Assembly: GCF_000785515.1 (NCBI RefSeq)
Contig: NZ_CP009913.1
Coordinates: 24,001-64,000, forward strand
Reading direction: 5' to 3'
DNA length: 40,000 nt
Source of the DNA: Streptococcus salivarius
Lineage (GTDB): Bacteria; Bacillota; Bacilli; Lactobacillales; Streptococcaceae
The position numbers and the translations under genes are program-made. The notes under the pieces are model-generated. The model did no database searches and had not been told where the DNA came from. It saw only the letters and a list, made by a program, of their open reading frames with translations. Positions within the stretch are counted from its first letter, which is position 1. Every line of letters starts with the position of its first letter. This document shows, piece by piece, positions 24,792 to 32,261 of this stretch.

Positions 24792-24836
24792 GTGACATTT
24801 ATGTCACTAGTTTTGTTTCCTTTTCAGCCTTATAAT
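24792..24836 (+). promoter_or_regulatory. Promoter with upstream 16-bp dyad operator
   Basis: GTGACAT-TT-ATGTCAC (24792-24807) is a perfect inverted repeat centred about 43 bases before the start predicted from TATAAT (24831-24836). There is no -35 at the proper place, so an activator bound to the dyad is likely. The regulator is not identified. Confidence 0.6.
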
Positions 24837-24877
24837 AGGGTCATCGCAAGAAAACTATCAGAAAGGAGAAGTTAGTA

Positions 24878-25069
24878 ATCTTAAAAGGACGACTTAATTA
24901 TTTACTGGAACTTAGCCTCTTAATAGTAAGCATCGCTTATAATATCATCCACATCATGAATGATCTTGGAAGTATTAAAGCCCCCTCTTGGTTTTTAGAT
25001 ATGGACATTCCTAGTGGTTCCTTACTATTACTTATTTTGCTTATTATTTTAAAAAGTGACAAAAGATAA
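24878..25069 (+). CDS. Small membrane protein ORF lacking a standard start codon
   Basis: A 63-codon open frame is preceded by a good AAGGAG (24863-24868) and a promoter, but the codon at normal distance (24878) is ATC, giving the start ILKGRLNYLLELSLL. No ATG, GTG or TTG lies nearby in frame; the first in-frame ATG would give only ~36 residues. The product would have two membrane helices (about 8-27 and 46-60). The options are initiation at ATC, a start codon lost by mutation, or a sequencing error. It ends 7 bases before the next CiaR box. Confidence 0.45.
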   Translation: MLKGRLNYLLELSLLIVSIAYNIIHIMNDLGSIKAPSWFLDMDIPSGSLLLLILLIILKSDKR

Positions 25070-25075
25070 TAATCT

Positions 25076-25108
25076 CTTAAGCTACTTTTAAGTTTATTAA
25101 GATATATT
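25076..25108 (+). promoter_or_regulatory. CiaR box and promoter of csRNA gene 3
   Basis: CTTAAG (25076-25081), a 5-bp spacer, TTTAAG (25087-25092), 10 bp, then TATATT (25103-25108). Confidence 0.78.
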
Positions 25109-25114
25109 ATAACC

Positions 25115-25212
25115 ATCCTAGTAAGGCAGCTAGCTTTTGTGAGCTAGAGGTAACATAATTTTTTTCATAACAAATCTCCCCGAAGAAAGTCTAGAAATCT
25201 AGGCTTTTTTCT
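25115..25212 (+). ncRNA. Cia-dependent small RNA (csRNA family), copy 3
   Basis: The ~98-nt transcript has a 5' hairpin CTAGCT (25130-25135)/AGCTAG (25142-25147). An unpaired TTTTTCAT...AATCTCCCC stretch (25161-25181) is complementary to AUG and a Shine-Dalgarno sequence. The terminator stem AGTCTAG (25188-25194)/CTAGGCT (25199-25205) has one G-U pair and a T run. This follows the usual csRNA order: hairpin, anti-RBS linker, terminator. Confidence 0.75.
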
Positions 25213-25251
25213 TCTTTTTTGAGGTTTTATTAGGGTATTTTAAGAAAATAC

Positions 25252-25280
25252 TTGAAAACCCTTCCAAAACAAGGTAATAT
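25252..25280 (+). promoter_or_regulatory. Promoter of the unrecognised small RNA
   Basis: TTGAAA (25252-25257), a spacer of exactly 17 bp and TAATAT (25275-25280). No CiaR box is present, unlike the csRNA genes on both sides. Confidence 0.6.
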
Positions 25281-25286
25281 AGTTAT

Positions 25287-25411
25287 ATAAAGATTCTATT
25301 GGACAAGCGGTCACCTTGGAGGATTAGGAAGAAGAGGTTGGGAAGCCTGTACAATCGTATCTTTTCAGCGGTCTTTGGACTGCTGTGAAAATCCCTTAGG
25401 GGATTTTTTTC
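25287..25411 (+). ncRNA. Candidate structured small RNA, family not recognised
   Basis: The predicted ~125-nt transcript has no credible reading frame. AAAGAT (25289-25294)/ATCTTT (25359-25364) and, beyond a 3x3 internal loop, ATTG (25298-25301)/CAAT (25352-25355) form a closing helix. Inside are CAAG (25304-25307)/CTTG (25315-25318) and AGGTT/AGCCT (25335-25348) capped by a GGGA (GNRA-type) loop. A further stem CAGC-GGTC (25366-25373)/GACC-T-GCTG (25378-25386) has one bulge. The RNA ends in the terminator AAAATCCC-TTAG-GGGATTTT with a T run. It is not tmRNA, RNase P RNA, SRP RNA or a riboswitch I know. Confidence 0.6.
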
Positions 25412-25417
25412 TGCGAT

Positions 25418-25450
25418 TTAAGGTTTCTTTAAGGAAGTCAGGTTATACTT
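25418..25450 (+). promoter_or_regulatory. CiaR box and promoter of csRNA gene 4
   Basis: TTTAAG (25418-25423), a 5-bp spacer, TTTAAG (25429-25434), 10 bp, then TATACT (25445-25450): two perfect hexamers, the best CiaR box of the four. Confidence 0.85.
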
Positions 25451-25456
25451 TAAGTC

Positions 25457-25584
25457 TCCTAAATAACTTTTACTGAACGCCGTTCAGTAAGTCTCGTTGG
25501 CTTACACTTTTTGTAGAACAACGAACTTTTCTTTTTCATAATCTCCAAAAGAGCTCAACACCATGTGTTGGGTTCTTTTTTTGG
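25457..25584 (+). ncRNA. Cia-dependent small RNA (csRNA family), copy 4, with extra hairpins
   Basis: A predicted ~128-nt transcript. It begins TCCTAAATAACTTTT and ends like copies 1 and 2, with TTTTTCATAATCTCC (25533-25547) complementary to AUG and a Shine-Dalgarno sequence. The 12-bp terminator stem (25551-25562/25566-25577) has a CAT loop and T run. Between lies a 59-base extra segment. It converges on argS. Confidence 0.78.
25473..25531. repeat. 59-bp hairpin insertion in csRNA gene 4, flanked by AACTTTT repeats
   Basis: Removing these 59 bases leaves a sequence like csRNA copies 1 and 2. AACTTTT occurs just before (25466-25472) and at the end (25525-25531) of the segment, as a target-site duplication would. 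It contains the palindrome ACTGAACG-C-CGTTCAGT (25473-25489) and the nested pairs GTAAG/CTTAC and CGTTG/CAACG. No coding capacity. Confidence 0.5.
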
Positions 25585-25587
25585 CAA

Positions 25588-25612
25588 TAAAAAAACGCCC
25601 TTAGGCGTTTTA
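25588..25612 (-). terminator. Terminator of argS
   Basis: On the minus strand AAAACGCC and GGCGTTTT form an 8-bp stem with a TAAG loop and a T run, 9 bases after the stop codon. It lies directly against the csRNA 4 terminator. Confidence 0.88.
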
Positions 25613-25620
25613 AATATAGC

Positions 25621-27312
25621 TTACATCTCGTCTGGAGCTTCAACACCGAGAAGGCGAAGGGCTTCTTTGAGAACTGTTGCTGTTGCGTAGCAAAGAGCCA
25701 AACGGCTGTCACGTTCTGGGCTTTCGTCCAAGATACGTGTGTGTGCATAGTATTTGTTAAAGGCTTGAGCCAAGCTGATAGCAAACTTAGCAACGATAGA
25801 TGGCTCAAAGTTGTCTGATGCACGGTTGATGATACGTGGGAAGTCTTGGATGAGTTTGATGATTTCCCAGCTTTCAACGTCGTTTAGGCTGTATGTAGCA
25901 TCTGCAGATGGCGTGAAGTTAGCCTTGCGCAAGATAGATTGGATACGAGCGTGTGCATATTGAACGTAAGGTCCAGTTTCTCCCTCGAAGGATACCATGG
26001 CATCAAGGTCGAAGTCGTAACCATTCATACGATCTGTTTTAAGGTCGTAGAATTTGATAGCTCCAACACCTACAGCATGAGCAACAGCTTCCTTGTTAGG
26101 CAAGTTTGGATTCTTAGCTTCGATTTGAGCTTGGGCACGGTTAACAGCTTCAGCAATAGTTGGCTCAAGCAAGATAACGTTACCCTTACGAGTTGACAAT
26201 TTCTTACCGTTCTTAGTTACAAGACCAAAGGCAACGTGAGTCATGTCGTCAGACCAGTCGTAGCCCATTTCTTTAAGAACAGCTTTCAACTGTTTGAAGT
26301 GGACAGATTGTTCATTACCAACCACATAGATGGCTTTGGCAAAGTCGTAAGTACGTTTACGGTAGAGGGCAGCAGCCAAGTCACGTGTGATGTAGAGTGT
26401 CGCACCATCTGATTTTTTGATGAGGGCTGGGTGTTCGATACCGTATTTTTCAAGGTTAACCACTTGGGCACCTTGAGATTCTTGGAGAAGTCCTTTTTGT
26501 GTCAAGATGTCAACGACTTCATCCATCTTATCATTGTAGAAGGCTTCACCGTTGTAGCTATCAAAAGAAACACCGAGTTCATCGTAGAGACGGTTGAATT
26601 CCACCAAGCTTTCGTCACGGAACCATTGCCAGAGGGCAGTTGCTTCCTCGTCACCAGCTTCCAATTTACGGAACCATTCACGAGCTTCTTCGTCTACAGA
26701 TGGGTCTTCTTCAGCTTCGGCATTGATACGCACATAAAGTTGAAGGAGTTCATTGATAGGGTTGGCTTTGACAGCTTCCTCGCTACCCCATTTCTTATAG
26801 GCAACAATCAGCATACCAAACTGTTTACCCCAGTCACCCAAGTGGTTGATGCGGACTGGTTTGTAGCCTTGTTTAGCTATGATGTTGGCAAGAGCATCAG
26901 CGATAACTGTTGAACGCAAGTGACCGATAGAGAAAGGTTTAGCGATGTTAGGACTAGACATATCAAAGGCGATGTTACGTCCGTGACCGATGTTTTGGTC
27001 AGCGTAGTGGCTGCCTTGAGCGATAACTTGTCCAAGAACGTCCGCTGAGATTTTTGATTTATCAAGGAAGAAGTTGATATAAGGACCAACAGCTTCAACT
27101 TTTTCAAAGTTTGAGGCATCGATTTTTTCAGCGATGTCTGCTGCAATCATTTGAGGAGCCTTGCGCAAGACTTTAGCCAATGAGAAGGCAGGAAAGGCGA
27201 GGTCCCCCATGTCAGCATTTTTAGGGGTTTCAAGCAGATTTTGAATGTTTTCTTGTTCCAATTCAGGAACAACTTTGGCAATTTCTGCTGCAATGAGTTC
27301 TTTAGTATTCAT
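25621..27312 (-). CDS. argS: Arginyl-tRNA synthetase
   Basis: Charges tRNA-Arg. It is 563 residues long, as expected for this class I enzyme. The HIGH motif appears as SIGH (residues 128-131) within [16 protein letters not shown], and the KMSK region is KKLSTRKGN, a usual variation in this family. The C-terminal DALR anticodon-binding domain covers about the last 120 residues. The start has GGAG 6 bases before it. It is divergent from argR; the 157 bases between (27313-27469) must hold both promoters, which may allow arginine-linked control. Confidence 0.97.
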   Translation of the reverse strand: MNTKELIAAEIAKVVPELEQENIQNLLETPKNADMGDLAFPAFSLAKVLRKAPQMIAADIAEKIDASNFEKVEAVGPYINFFLDKSKISADVLGQVIAQGSHYADQNIGHGRNIAFDMSSPNIAKPFSIGHLRSTVIADALANIIAKQGYKPVRINHLGDWGKQFGMLIVAYKKWGSEEAVKANPINELLQLYVRINAEAEEDPSVDEEAREWFRKLEAGDEEATALWQWFRDESLVEFNRLYDELGVSFDSYNGEAFYNDKMDEVVDILTQKGLLQESQGAQVVNLEKYGIEHPALIKKSDGATLYITRDLAAALYRKRTYDFAKAIYVVGNEQSVHFKQLKAVLKEMGYDWSDDMTHVAFGLVTKNGKKLSTRKGNVILLEPTIAEAVNRAQAQIEAKNPNLPNKEAVAHAVGVGAIKFYDLKTDRMNGYDFDLDAMVSFEGETGPYVQYAHARIQSILRKANFTPSADATYSLNDVESWEIIKLIQDFPRIINRASDNFEPSIVAKFAISLAQAFNKYYAHTRILDESPERDSRLALCYATATVLKEALRLLGVEAPDEM

Positions 27313-27430
27313 AGGTACTCCATTTCAAATCTTGTCATTCATACCTATTTTACCATTATTTTAGTTAATAGGGTAGGGACAAGAAAGCATCAATTAGGAA
27401 GTATTTCATGAAAAAATACAAAAATTCTGT

Positions 27431-27436
27431 TATAAT
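27431..27436 (+). promoter_or_regulatory. Probable -10 of the argR-ylbF-mutS promoter
   Basis: TATAAT lies 34 bases before the argR start; the -35 is poor. ATACA (27416-27420) and TATACA (27447-27452) around it recall ARG-box half sites, so autoregulation by ArgR is possible, but I could not fit a full consensus box. Confidence 0.5.
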
Positions 27437-27469
27437 ATGCAAAGAATATACATAAAAAGAGGAAAGATA

Positions 27470-27895
27470 ATGAAGAGAGATCGTCAAGCTGTTATCAAAC
27501 AGATGATTTCAAGAGATAAGATTGGGACACAAGAGGAAATTAAGCAACGCCTAGAGGCGGAAGGTATCACGGTTACTCAGGCTACCTTGTCACGTGACTT
27601 GCGTGAGATTGGCCTCTTGAAGCTTCGTGATGAAGAAGGAAAACTCTACTATAGTTTGTCTGAGCATGTGCTTCCAAGTTTGGATCCTACGGTTAAGGAC
27701 TATGTCAAATCAGTTTCCCGTGCCCAGTTTATGTTGGTCCTTCACACAGAGTTGGGTGAAGCTGATGTTTTGGCCAACCTAATTGATAGTGATGGTAATC
27801 CTGAAATTTTAGGAACCGTTGCTGGGGCAGATACTCTATTGGTAATCTGTAAGGATGCTGTGGTTGCTGAAAAATTGGAAAGCGAGTTTCACTGA
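27470..27895 (+). CDS. argR: Arginine repressor ArgR
   Basis: A 141-residue arginine-responsive hexameric regulator. The N-terminal winged helix contains [32 protein letters not shown]. The C-terminal oligomerisation and arginine-binding domain has [15 protein letters not shown], with the ligand-binding Asp in AGAD. The start at 27470 follows AGAGGAAAG. Streptococci often have more than one ArgR/AhrC paralogue, and this one is linked to argS and mutS. Its stop overlaps the next start by one base. Confidence 0.92.
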   Translation: MKRDRQAVIKQMISRDKIGTQEEIKQRLEAEGITVTQATLSRDLREIGLLKLRDEEGKLYYSLSEHVLPSLDPTVKDYVKSVSRAQFMLVLHTELGEADVLANLIDSDGNPEILGTVAGADTLLVICKDAVVAEKLESEFH

Positions 27896-28254
27896 TGAAC
27901 ACTCCTCATCAGGATCTCCAAAAAGCCAAAGAAGAGTTAATTGACCTCCTCAAACACCATGAGGCGGTTCTTGCTTTTCAAGAGGCTGAGAAAGCCATTG
28001 GACAGGTACCTCAAATCAGTCATCTGGCTGGACAAATGAAAGCTTATCAACAAGAAGCGGTGCTTTTTCAAAAAATCGAGAAACAACGTGCCTATGAGGA
28101 GGCAGATGAGCAGGCAGATTTGATTCAGCATGAGTTGGAAAATTTGCCTATTGTTCAGGACTACCGTCAAAAAATGCAGGATGCAAGTGACTTGATCCAA
28201 TATGTGACTAAGTCTATCGAAGAAAGGATTAACGAGGAGTTAAGACATGGCTAA
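27895..28254 (+). CDS. YlbF/YmcA family protein
   Basis: A 119-residue all-helical protein of the YlbF/YmcA (DUF964) family, recognised from its length and its [21 protein letters not shown] start and regularly spaced helices. In Bacillus, YlbF, YmcA and YaaT form a complex that directs RNase Y mRNA processing and affects competence and biofilm; the streptococcal role is not read from the sequence. It overlaps argR by one base and mutS by eight, so all three genes are one coupled operon. Confidence 0.75.
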   Translation: MNTPHQDLQKAKEELIDLLKHHEAVLAFQEAEKAIGQVPQISHLAGQMKAYQQEAVLFQKIEKQRAYEEADEQADLIQHELENLPIVQDYRQKMQDASDLIQYVTKSIEERINEELRHG

Positions 28255-30805
28255 GGAAAAAATATCTCCAGGAATGCAGCAGTATTTGGATATCAAGGAA
28301 AATTATCCAGATGCTTTTTTGCTCTTCCGTATGGGTGATTTTTACGAATTATTTTATGATGATGCCGTTAAGGCTGCCCAGATTTTGGAAATTAGCCTAA
28401 CCAGTCGTAATAAGAACGCCGATAATCCCATTCCTATGGCTGGTGTTCCTTATCATTCAGCTCAATCCTATATTGATGTCTTGGTTGAGATGGGCTACAA
28501 GGTAGCCATTGCTGAGCAGATGGAGGATCCTAAACAGGCTGTTGGTGTGGTTAAGCGTGAGGTGGTTCAGGTTATCACGCCAGGGACAGTGGTTGACAGT
28601 TCTAAACCTGATAATGCCAACAATTTCTTGGTAGCCATTGACAAGGCTGGAAGTCGATTCGGCCTGGCCTATATGGATGTGTCAACGGGTGAATTTTTTG
28701 CGACAGAGTTGGACGATTTCAGTTCAGTTTGTAGTGAAATTCAGAACCTTAAGGCACGTGAAGTAGTAGTTGGTTATGATTTACCTGAAGCTGATGAACA
28801 GATTTTGGTCAAGCAACTCAACCTTCTACTTTCCAAGGAAACAGAGGTTTACGATGATGTCCACTTGATTGACACCAGCTTGACAGACTTGGAAAGCAGT
28901 GTAGCGGGTAAACTTCTCCAGTATGTGCACCGTACTCAGATGCGCGAGCTCAGTCATTTACAAAAGGCTCAGCACTATGAGATTAAGGATTACTTGCAGA
29001 TGTCCTATGCGACCAAGTCAAGTTTGGATTTGTTGGAAAATGCTAGAACGGGCAAGAAACACGGTTCTCTTTTCTGGCTCTTGGATGAAACCAAGACAGC
29101 TATGGGAATGCGTCTCTTGCGCACTTGGATTGATCGTCCTTTAGTGAATCAGGCTGCAATCATGGAGCGCCAGAATATTATCCAAGTTTTCTTGGACAAT
29201 TTCTTCGAGCGTAGTGACCTGACTGAGAGTCTTAAAGGGGTTTACGATATTGAGCGCTTAGCCAGTCGAGTTTCCTTTGGCAAGGCTAATCCTAAAGATT
29301 TGATTCAACTAGGTCATACCTTAGCTCAGGTTCCAGTTATTAAGGCGATTTTGGAGTCTTTTGATGATGAGGCCTTGTCACGTCTTTTACAAGAATTGGA
29401 TGCTCTGCCAGAATTAGAAAGTCTGATTCGGTCAGCTATTGATCCCGATGCTCCTGCAACCATTACAGAAGGTGGCATTATCCGTGCTGGTTTTGATGAG
29501 ACCTTGGACAAGTATCGCAAGGTGATGAGCGAGGGGACGTCATGGATTGCGGATATCGAAGCCAAGGAACGTGAAGCGTCTGGTATTACAACACTAAAAA
29601 TTGATTATAACCGTAAAGATGGTTATTACTTCCATGTGACCAACTCTAATCTTAGCTTGGTTCCTGACCATTTCTTCCGCAAGGCAACCCTGAAAAATTC
29701 AGAGCGCTATGGAACCGCTGAGTTGGCTAAGATTGAAGGTGAAATGCTTGAGGCACGTGAAAAGTCATCAACGCTCGAATATGATATTTTCATGCGTGTC
29801 CGTGAGCAGGTTGAACGCTATATTGACCGTTTGCAATCTTTGGCTAAGGCCATTGCGACAGTCGATGTTCTTCAGAGCTTGGCAGTTACAGCAGAGACTA
29901 ATCATTATGTTCGTCCTGTGTTCAATGATGAGCATCGTATTGTTATTGATCAAGGTCGTCATGCGGTGGTTGAGAAGGTTATGGGCGTTCAGGAATACAT
30001 TCCAAACACGATTACCTTTGACAGTCATACCAATGTTCAGCTCATCACAGGGCCAAATATGAGTGGTAAATCTACCTATATGCGTCAGTTGGCTTTGTCA
30101 GTCGTTATGGCTCAGATGGGGGCTTACGTGCCAGCAGATAGTATTGATTTGCCAGTTTTTGACGCTATCTATACACGTATTGGTGCTGCAGATGATCTGA
30201 TTTCAGGTCAGTCGACCTTCATGGTTGAGATGATGGAGGCTAATCAGGCCATTAAGCGGGCGACACCTAATTCCTTGATTATTTTTGATGAGTTAGGACG
30301 TGGGACAGCCACCTATGACGGTATGGCTCTGGCCCAGTCTATCATTGAGTTTATTCATGACAAGGTTGGGGCTAAAACCATGTTTGCTACCCATTATCAT
30401 GAGTTGACAGCCCTGTCAAATACTTTGACACACCTTGTCAACGTTCATGTGGCGACACTTGAAAAGGACGGAGAGGTGACTTTCCTTCACAAGATTGTCG
30501 ATGGCCCAGCCGATAAATCTTATGGTATTCATGTAGCTAAGATTGCAGGTTTACCAGCAGATTTACTGGAACGTGCTGACACCATCTTGACACAATTGGA
30601 GGGCGAGACAGTTACCATCCAACCTCAGGAAAAGGTATCGCCTCAAGAGAAGCCTGCCACTGAAACGCATGTCAACGAGCAAATCTCTCTCTTTGATGAT
30701 TTTACTGAAAATCCAGTTCTTCAAGAGTTACGTGATTTGGACATTTACAATATGACACCGATGCAGGTCATGATGGCTGTAGCAGATTTAAAACAGAAAC
30801 TATAA
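28247..30805 (+). CDS. mutS: DNA mismatch repair protein MutS (HexA)
   Basis: Recognises mismatches and starts repair with MutL. The 852-residue protein has the mismatch-reading F32-Y-E34 motif in GDFYELF, the central clamp and lever domains, and a C-terminal ABC-type ATPase with Walker [10 protein letters not shown] (602-610) and the Walker B region [10 protein letters not shown]. The C-terminal end ([15 protein letters not shown]) fits the tetramerisation tail. ATG at 28247 lies inside the upstream gene. A bidirectional terminator follows. mutL is 1.5 kb away, separated by the LytTR system. Confidence 0.97.
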   Translation: MAKEKISPGMQQYLDIKENYPDAFLLFRMGDFYELFYDDAVKAAQILEISLTSRNKNADNPIPMAGVPYHSAQSYIDVLVEMGYKVAIAEQMEDPKQAVGVVKREVVQVITPGTVVDSSKPDNANNFLVAIDKAGSRFGLAYMDVSTGEFFATELDDFSSVCSEIQNLKAREVVVGYDLPEADEQILVKQLNLLLSKETEVYDDVHLIDTSLTDLESSVAGKLLQYVHRTQMRELSHLQKAQHYEIKDYLQMSYATKSSLDLLENARTGKKHGSLFWLLDETKTAMGMRLLRTWIDRPLVNQAAIMERQNIIQVFLDNFFERSDLTESLKGVYDIERLASRVSFGKANPKDLIQLGHTLAQVPVIKAILESFDDEALSRLLQELDALPELESLIRSAIDPDAPATITEGGIIRAGFDETLDKYRKVMSEGTSWIADIEAKEREASGITTLKIDYNRKDGYYFHVTNSNLSLVPDHFFRKATLKNSERYGTAELAKIEGEMLEAREKSSTLEYDIFMRVREQVERYIDRLQSLAKAIATVDVLQSLAVTAETNHYVRPVFNDEHRIVIDQGRHAVVEKVMGVQEYIPNTITFDSHTNVQLITGPNMSGKSTYMRQLALSVVMAQMGAYVPADSIDLPVFDAIYTRIGAADDLISGQSTFMVEMMEANQAIKRATPNSLIIFDELGRGTATYDGMALAQSIIEFIHDKVGAKTMFATHYHELTALSNTLTHLVNVHVATLEKDGEVTFLHKIVDGPADKSYGIHVAKIAGLPADLLERADTILTQLEGETVTIQPQEKVSPQEKPATETHVNEQISLFDDFTENPVLQELRDLDIYNMTPMQVMMAVADLKQKL

Positions 30806-30840
30806 AAGAAGCTTGTCAATTGACAGGCTTCTTGTCTTTT
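30804..30840. terminator. Bidirectional terminator between mutS and the DUF3021 gene
   Basis: AAGAAGC-TTGTCAA (30806-30819) pairs with TTGACAGGCTTCTT (30820-30833), giving a long stem with one G-T pair. T-rich sequence lies on the 3' side of both strands, so it serves both convergent units. Confidence 0.85.
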
Positions 30841-31294
30841 ATAGGTGTTTCAATTCTTGGTTGAGTTGTTCAATATCCTTTTTCATTTTCCAATAAGAGA
30901 AGACCCAAACGAGGAGATAGATAAGGCTGAATTCAATGACTAGCTCCAAGTAGAAAGTTAAACGTAGAGGGAACCATCCGCTGAGGGTAGCTAGTGGAAT
31001 GAAACCTAGACAGGTCAAGGCGTAGTGAGTGAGGGTTGCACGAAGTAAACTCCACTCAGCCTTACGGAAAATATAACTAGCGACTTCAAAGAGGATACCG
31101 ATAGCAAACCAAGTGATGAGGCAGTAGGCCAATACCATAGATCCGTGAACCTGATGTGACGTCATCCATTGTCCAATGGCTGAGTGAGGATTTAGAGGCA
31201 TGTAGCTTGGTGCCCAGATAAGAGACATAATCATGGATACGGCAAGTCCGATAAGGATGCCCTTTGTGCCTGATTTAAAAAGTTGCTTTTTCAT
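30839..31294 (-). CDS. DUF3021 membrane protein, partner of LytTR regulator
   Basis: 151 residues with four membrane helices (about 12-28, 52-72, 88-106 and 112-132) and a short charged tail. DUF3021 proteins pair with a LytTR regulator in streptococcal LytTR regulatory systems such as HdrRM and BrsRM, where the membrane protein holds the regulator inactive. This gene overlaps the regulator gene by 4 bases (ATGA), so they are made together. The signal it senses is unknown. Confidence 0.8.
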   Translation of the reverse strand: MKKQLFKSGTKGILIGLAVSMIMSLIWAPSYMPLNPHSAIGQWMTSHQVHGSMVLAYCLITWFAIGILFEVASYIFRKAEWSLLRATLTHYALTCLGFIPLATLSGWFPLRLTFYLELVIEFSLIYLLVWVFSYWKMKKDIEQLNQELKHL

Positions 31295-31728
31295 TGTAAT
31301 TTCTCCTTTATTGCTTTGAGGTAACGGCGTGATGAGTAGGTGATTTCCTTGTTTTTAAGGTGAATTTCAACGAGGCCGTTAGGGGTAATGTTGAAGCGTT
31401 CAATTTCTTTGAGGTTGACAATCTCTGATTGTGAGATTTTGATAAAGTAAGATGGCAGTTTTTCTAAAACTTGATAGAGACGTAAGCCTAAGTGGTACTC
31501 TCCTTGAATAGTTTCAGCTAGAACTTGACGATTTTCGATGTAAATTCTGGAAATAGCATTAGACTCGATGAGATAGGTTTCGCCATCCTTTTTTCCTTTG
31601 AGTCGTTGGTTATCATCCAAAGATTCGACAAACTCGACAACTTGCTGAATCTTGGGCGTTCGACTAGGTGCTTGAATCTGCAACATTTCTTCTTGGAATA
31701 CCGAGTCAATCTGAACTTTTATTTTCAT
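31291..31728 (-). CDS. LytTR-domain transcriptional regulator
   Basis: A 145-residue protein whose C-terminal half (about 45-145) is a LytTR DNA-binding domain (YFIKISQSEIVNLKEIERF... then SSRRYLKAIKEKL). It has no receiver domain, so it is not a classical response regulator. With the DUF3021 membrane protein it forms a LytTR regulatory system, the type that governs competence and bacteriocin genes in S. mutans. The start has AAAGGA 6 bases before it. The 5' leader contains the perfect palindrome GAGGAGGCCTCCTC (31753-31766). The promoter with three operator repeats lies upstream. Confidence 0.87.
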   Translation of the reverse strand: MKIKVQIDSVFQEEMLQIQAPSRTPKIQQVVEFVESLDDNQRLKGKKDGETYLIESNAISRIYIENRQVLAETIQGEYHLGLRLYQVLEKLPSYFIKISQSEIVNLKEIERFNITPNGLVEIHLKNKEITYSSRRYLKAIKEKLQ

Positions 31729-31780
31729 AACTATCCTTTCTTATTGGTAATTGAGGAGGCCTCCTCCCTTTCACACCTTT

Positions 31781-31809
31781 ATTAAACACTATTTACTAGT
31801 CCACAGCAA
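31781..31809 (-). promoter_or_regulatory. Promoter of the LytTR-DUF3021 operon
   Basis: On the minus strand TTGCTG (31804-31809), a 17-bp spacer and TTTAAT (31781-31786). Three operator repeats begin 11 bp upstream of this -35. Confidence 0.6.
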
Positions 31810-31819
31810 TAGCGTTTGT

Positions 31820-31850
31820 CTATGTGGTTCTATATGGTGTCTAAGTGGTT
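31820..31850. promoter_or_regulatory. Triple direct-repeat operator, probably for the LytTR regulator
   Basis: CTATGTGGTT (31820-31829), CTATATGGTG (31830-31839) and CTAAGTGGTT (31841-31850) are three direct repeats 10 and 11 bp apart, so all face the same side of the helix. LytTR proteins bind repeats of this phasing. The array lies between the two divergent promoters and touches the -35 of the plus-strand one. Confidence 0.7.
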
Positions 31851-31877
31851 GAAAATATTTTCGAAAACCCCTATACT
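31849..31877 (+). promoter_or_regulatory. Promoter of the divergent small membrane protein gene
   Basis: TTGAAA (31849-31854), a 17-bp spacer and TATACT (31872-31877). Its -35 overlaps the last operator repeat. Confidence 0.72.
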
Positions 31878-31906
31878 TAATGAAAACGTACTGACGAGGT
31901 AATCAC

Positions 31907-32209
31907 ATGAAATCTATAATGAAATGGCTAGCAGGAATTTTTCTTGCCTGCAGTCTGATTTTGAGCTTTTTTACACCTTTTGAAAAGGCACTAACACTGA
32001 ACTTGCTTTTGCTTTATTTCTTTGTTAAGCAGTTTATGGATTCGACAAGTTCACCCAAAACCTACCAATGGATTTTCCAAGTCATCTACCTCTTGATTTT
32101 TTCTGTGCTCATTTGGTTCAACCTTCGTCATGGGGATATGATTGTTATAGCCACAGCCTTATCTTGGCTAACAGTTGTGTGTGAGTTATGGCTTTATAGG
32201 AAGCATTAG
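31907..32209 (+). CDS. Small multi-helix membrane protein divergent from the LytTR system
   Basis: A 100-residue, very hydrophobic protein with three or four membrane helices (about 6-22, 27-43, 54-72 and 78-96). GAGGT lies 9 bases before the ATG. Its promoter shares an operator with the LytTR-DUF3021 operon, so it may be a target of that regulator; this is inference from position. I do not recognise a family. Confidence 0.65.
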   Translation: MKSIMKWLAGIFLACSLILSFFTPFEKALTLNLLLLYFFVKQFMDSTSSPKTYQWIFQVIYLLIFSVLIWFNLRHGDMIVIATALSWLTVVCELWLYRKH

Positions 32210-32261
32210 TAACAGTTAGAAACAATGATCTCTCAACCTTTTAGAAGGGAAAATAATAATT

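Noticed and set aside
25287..25411. SRP RNA, tmRNA, RNase P RNA or 6S RNA
   Set aside because: None of the conserved cores (for example the SRP GGAAG/GCA loop or the tmRNA tag frame) is present.
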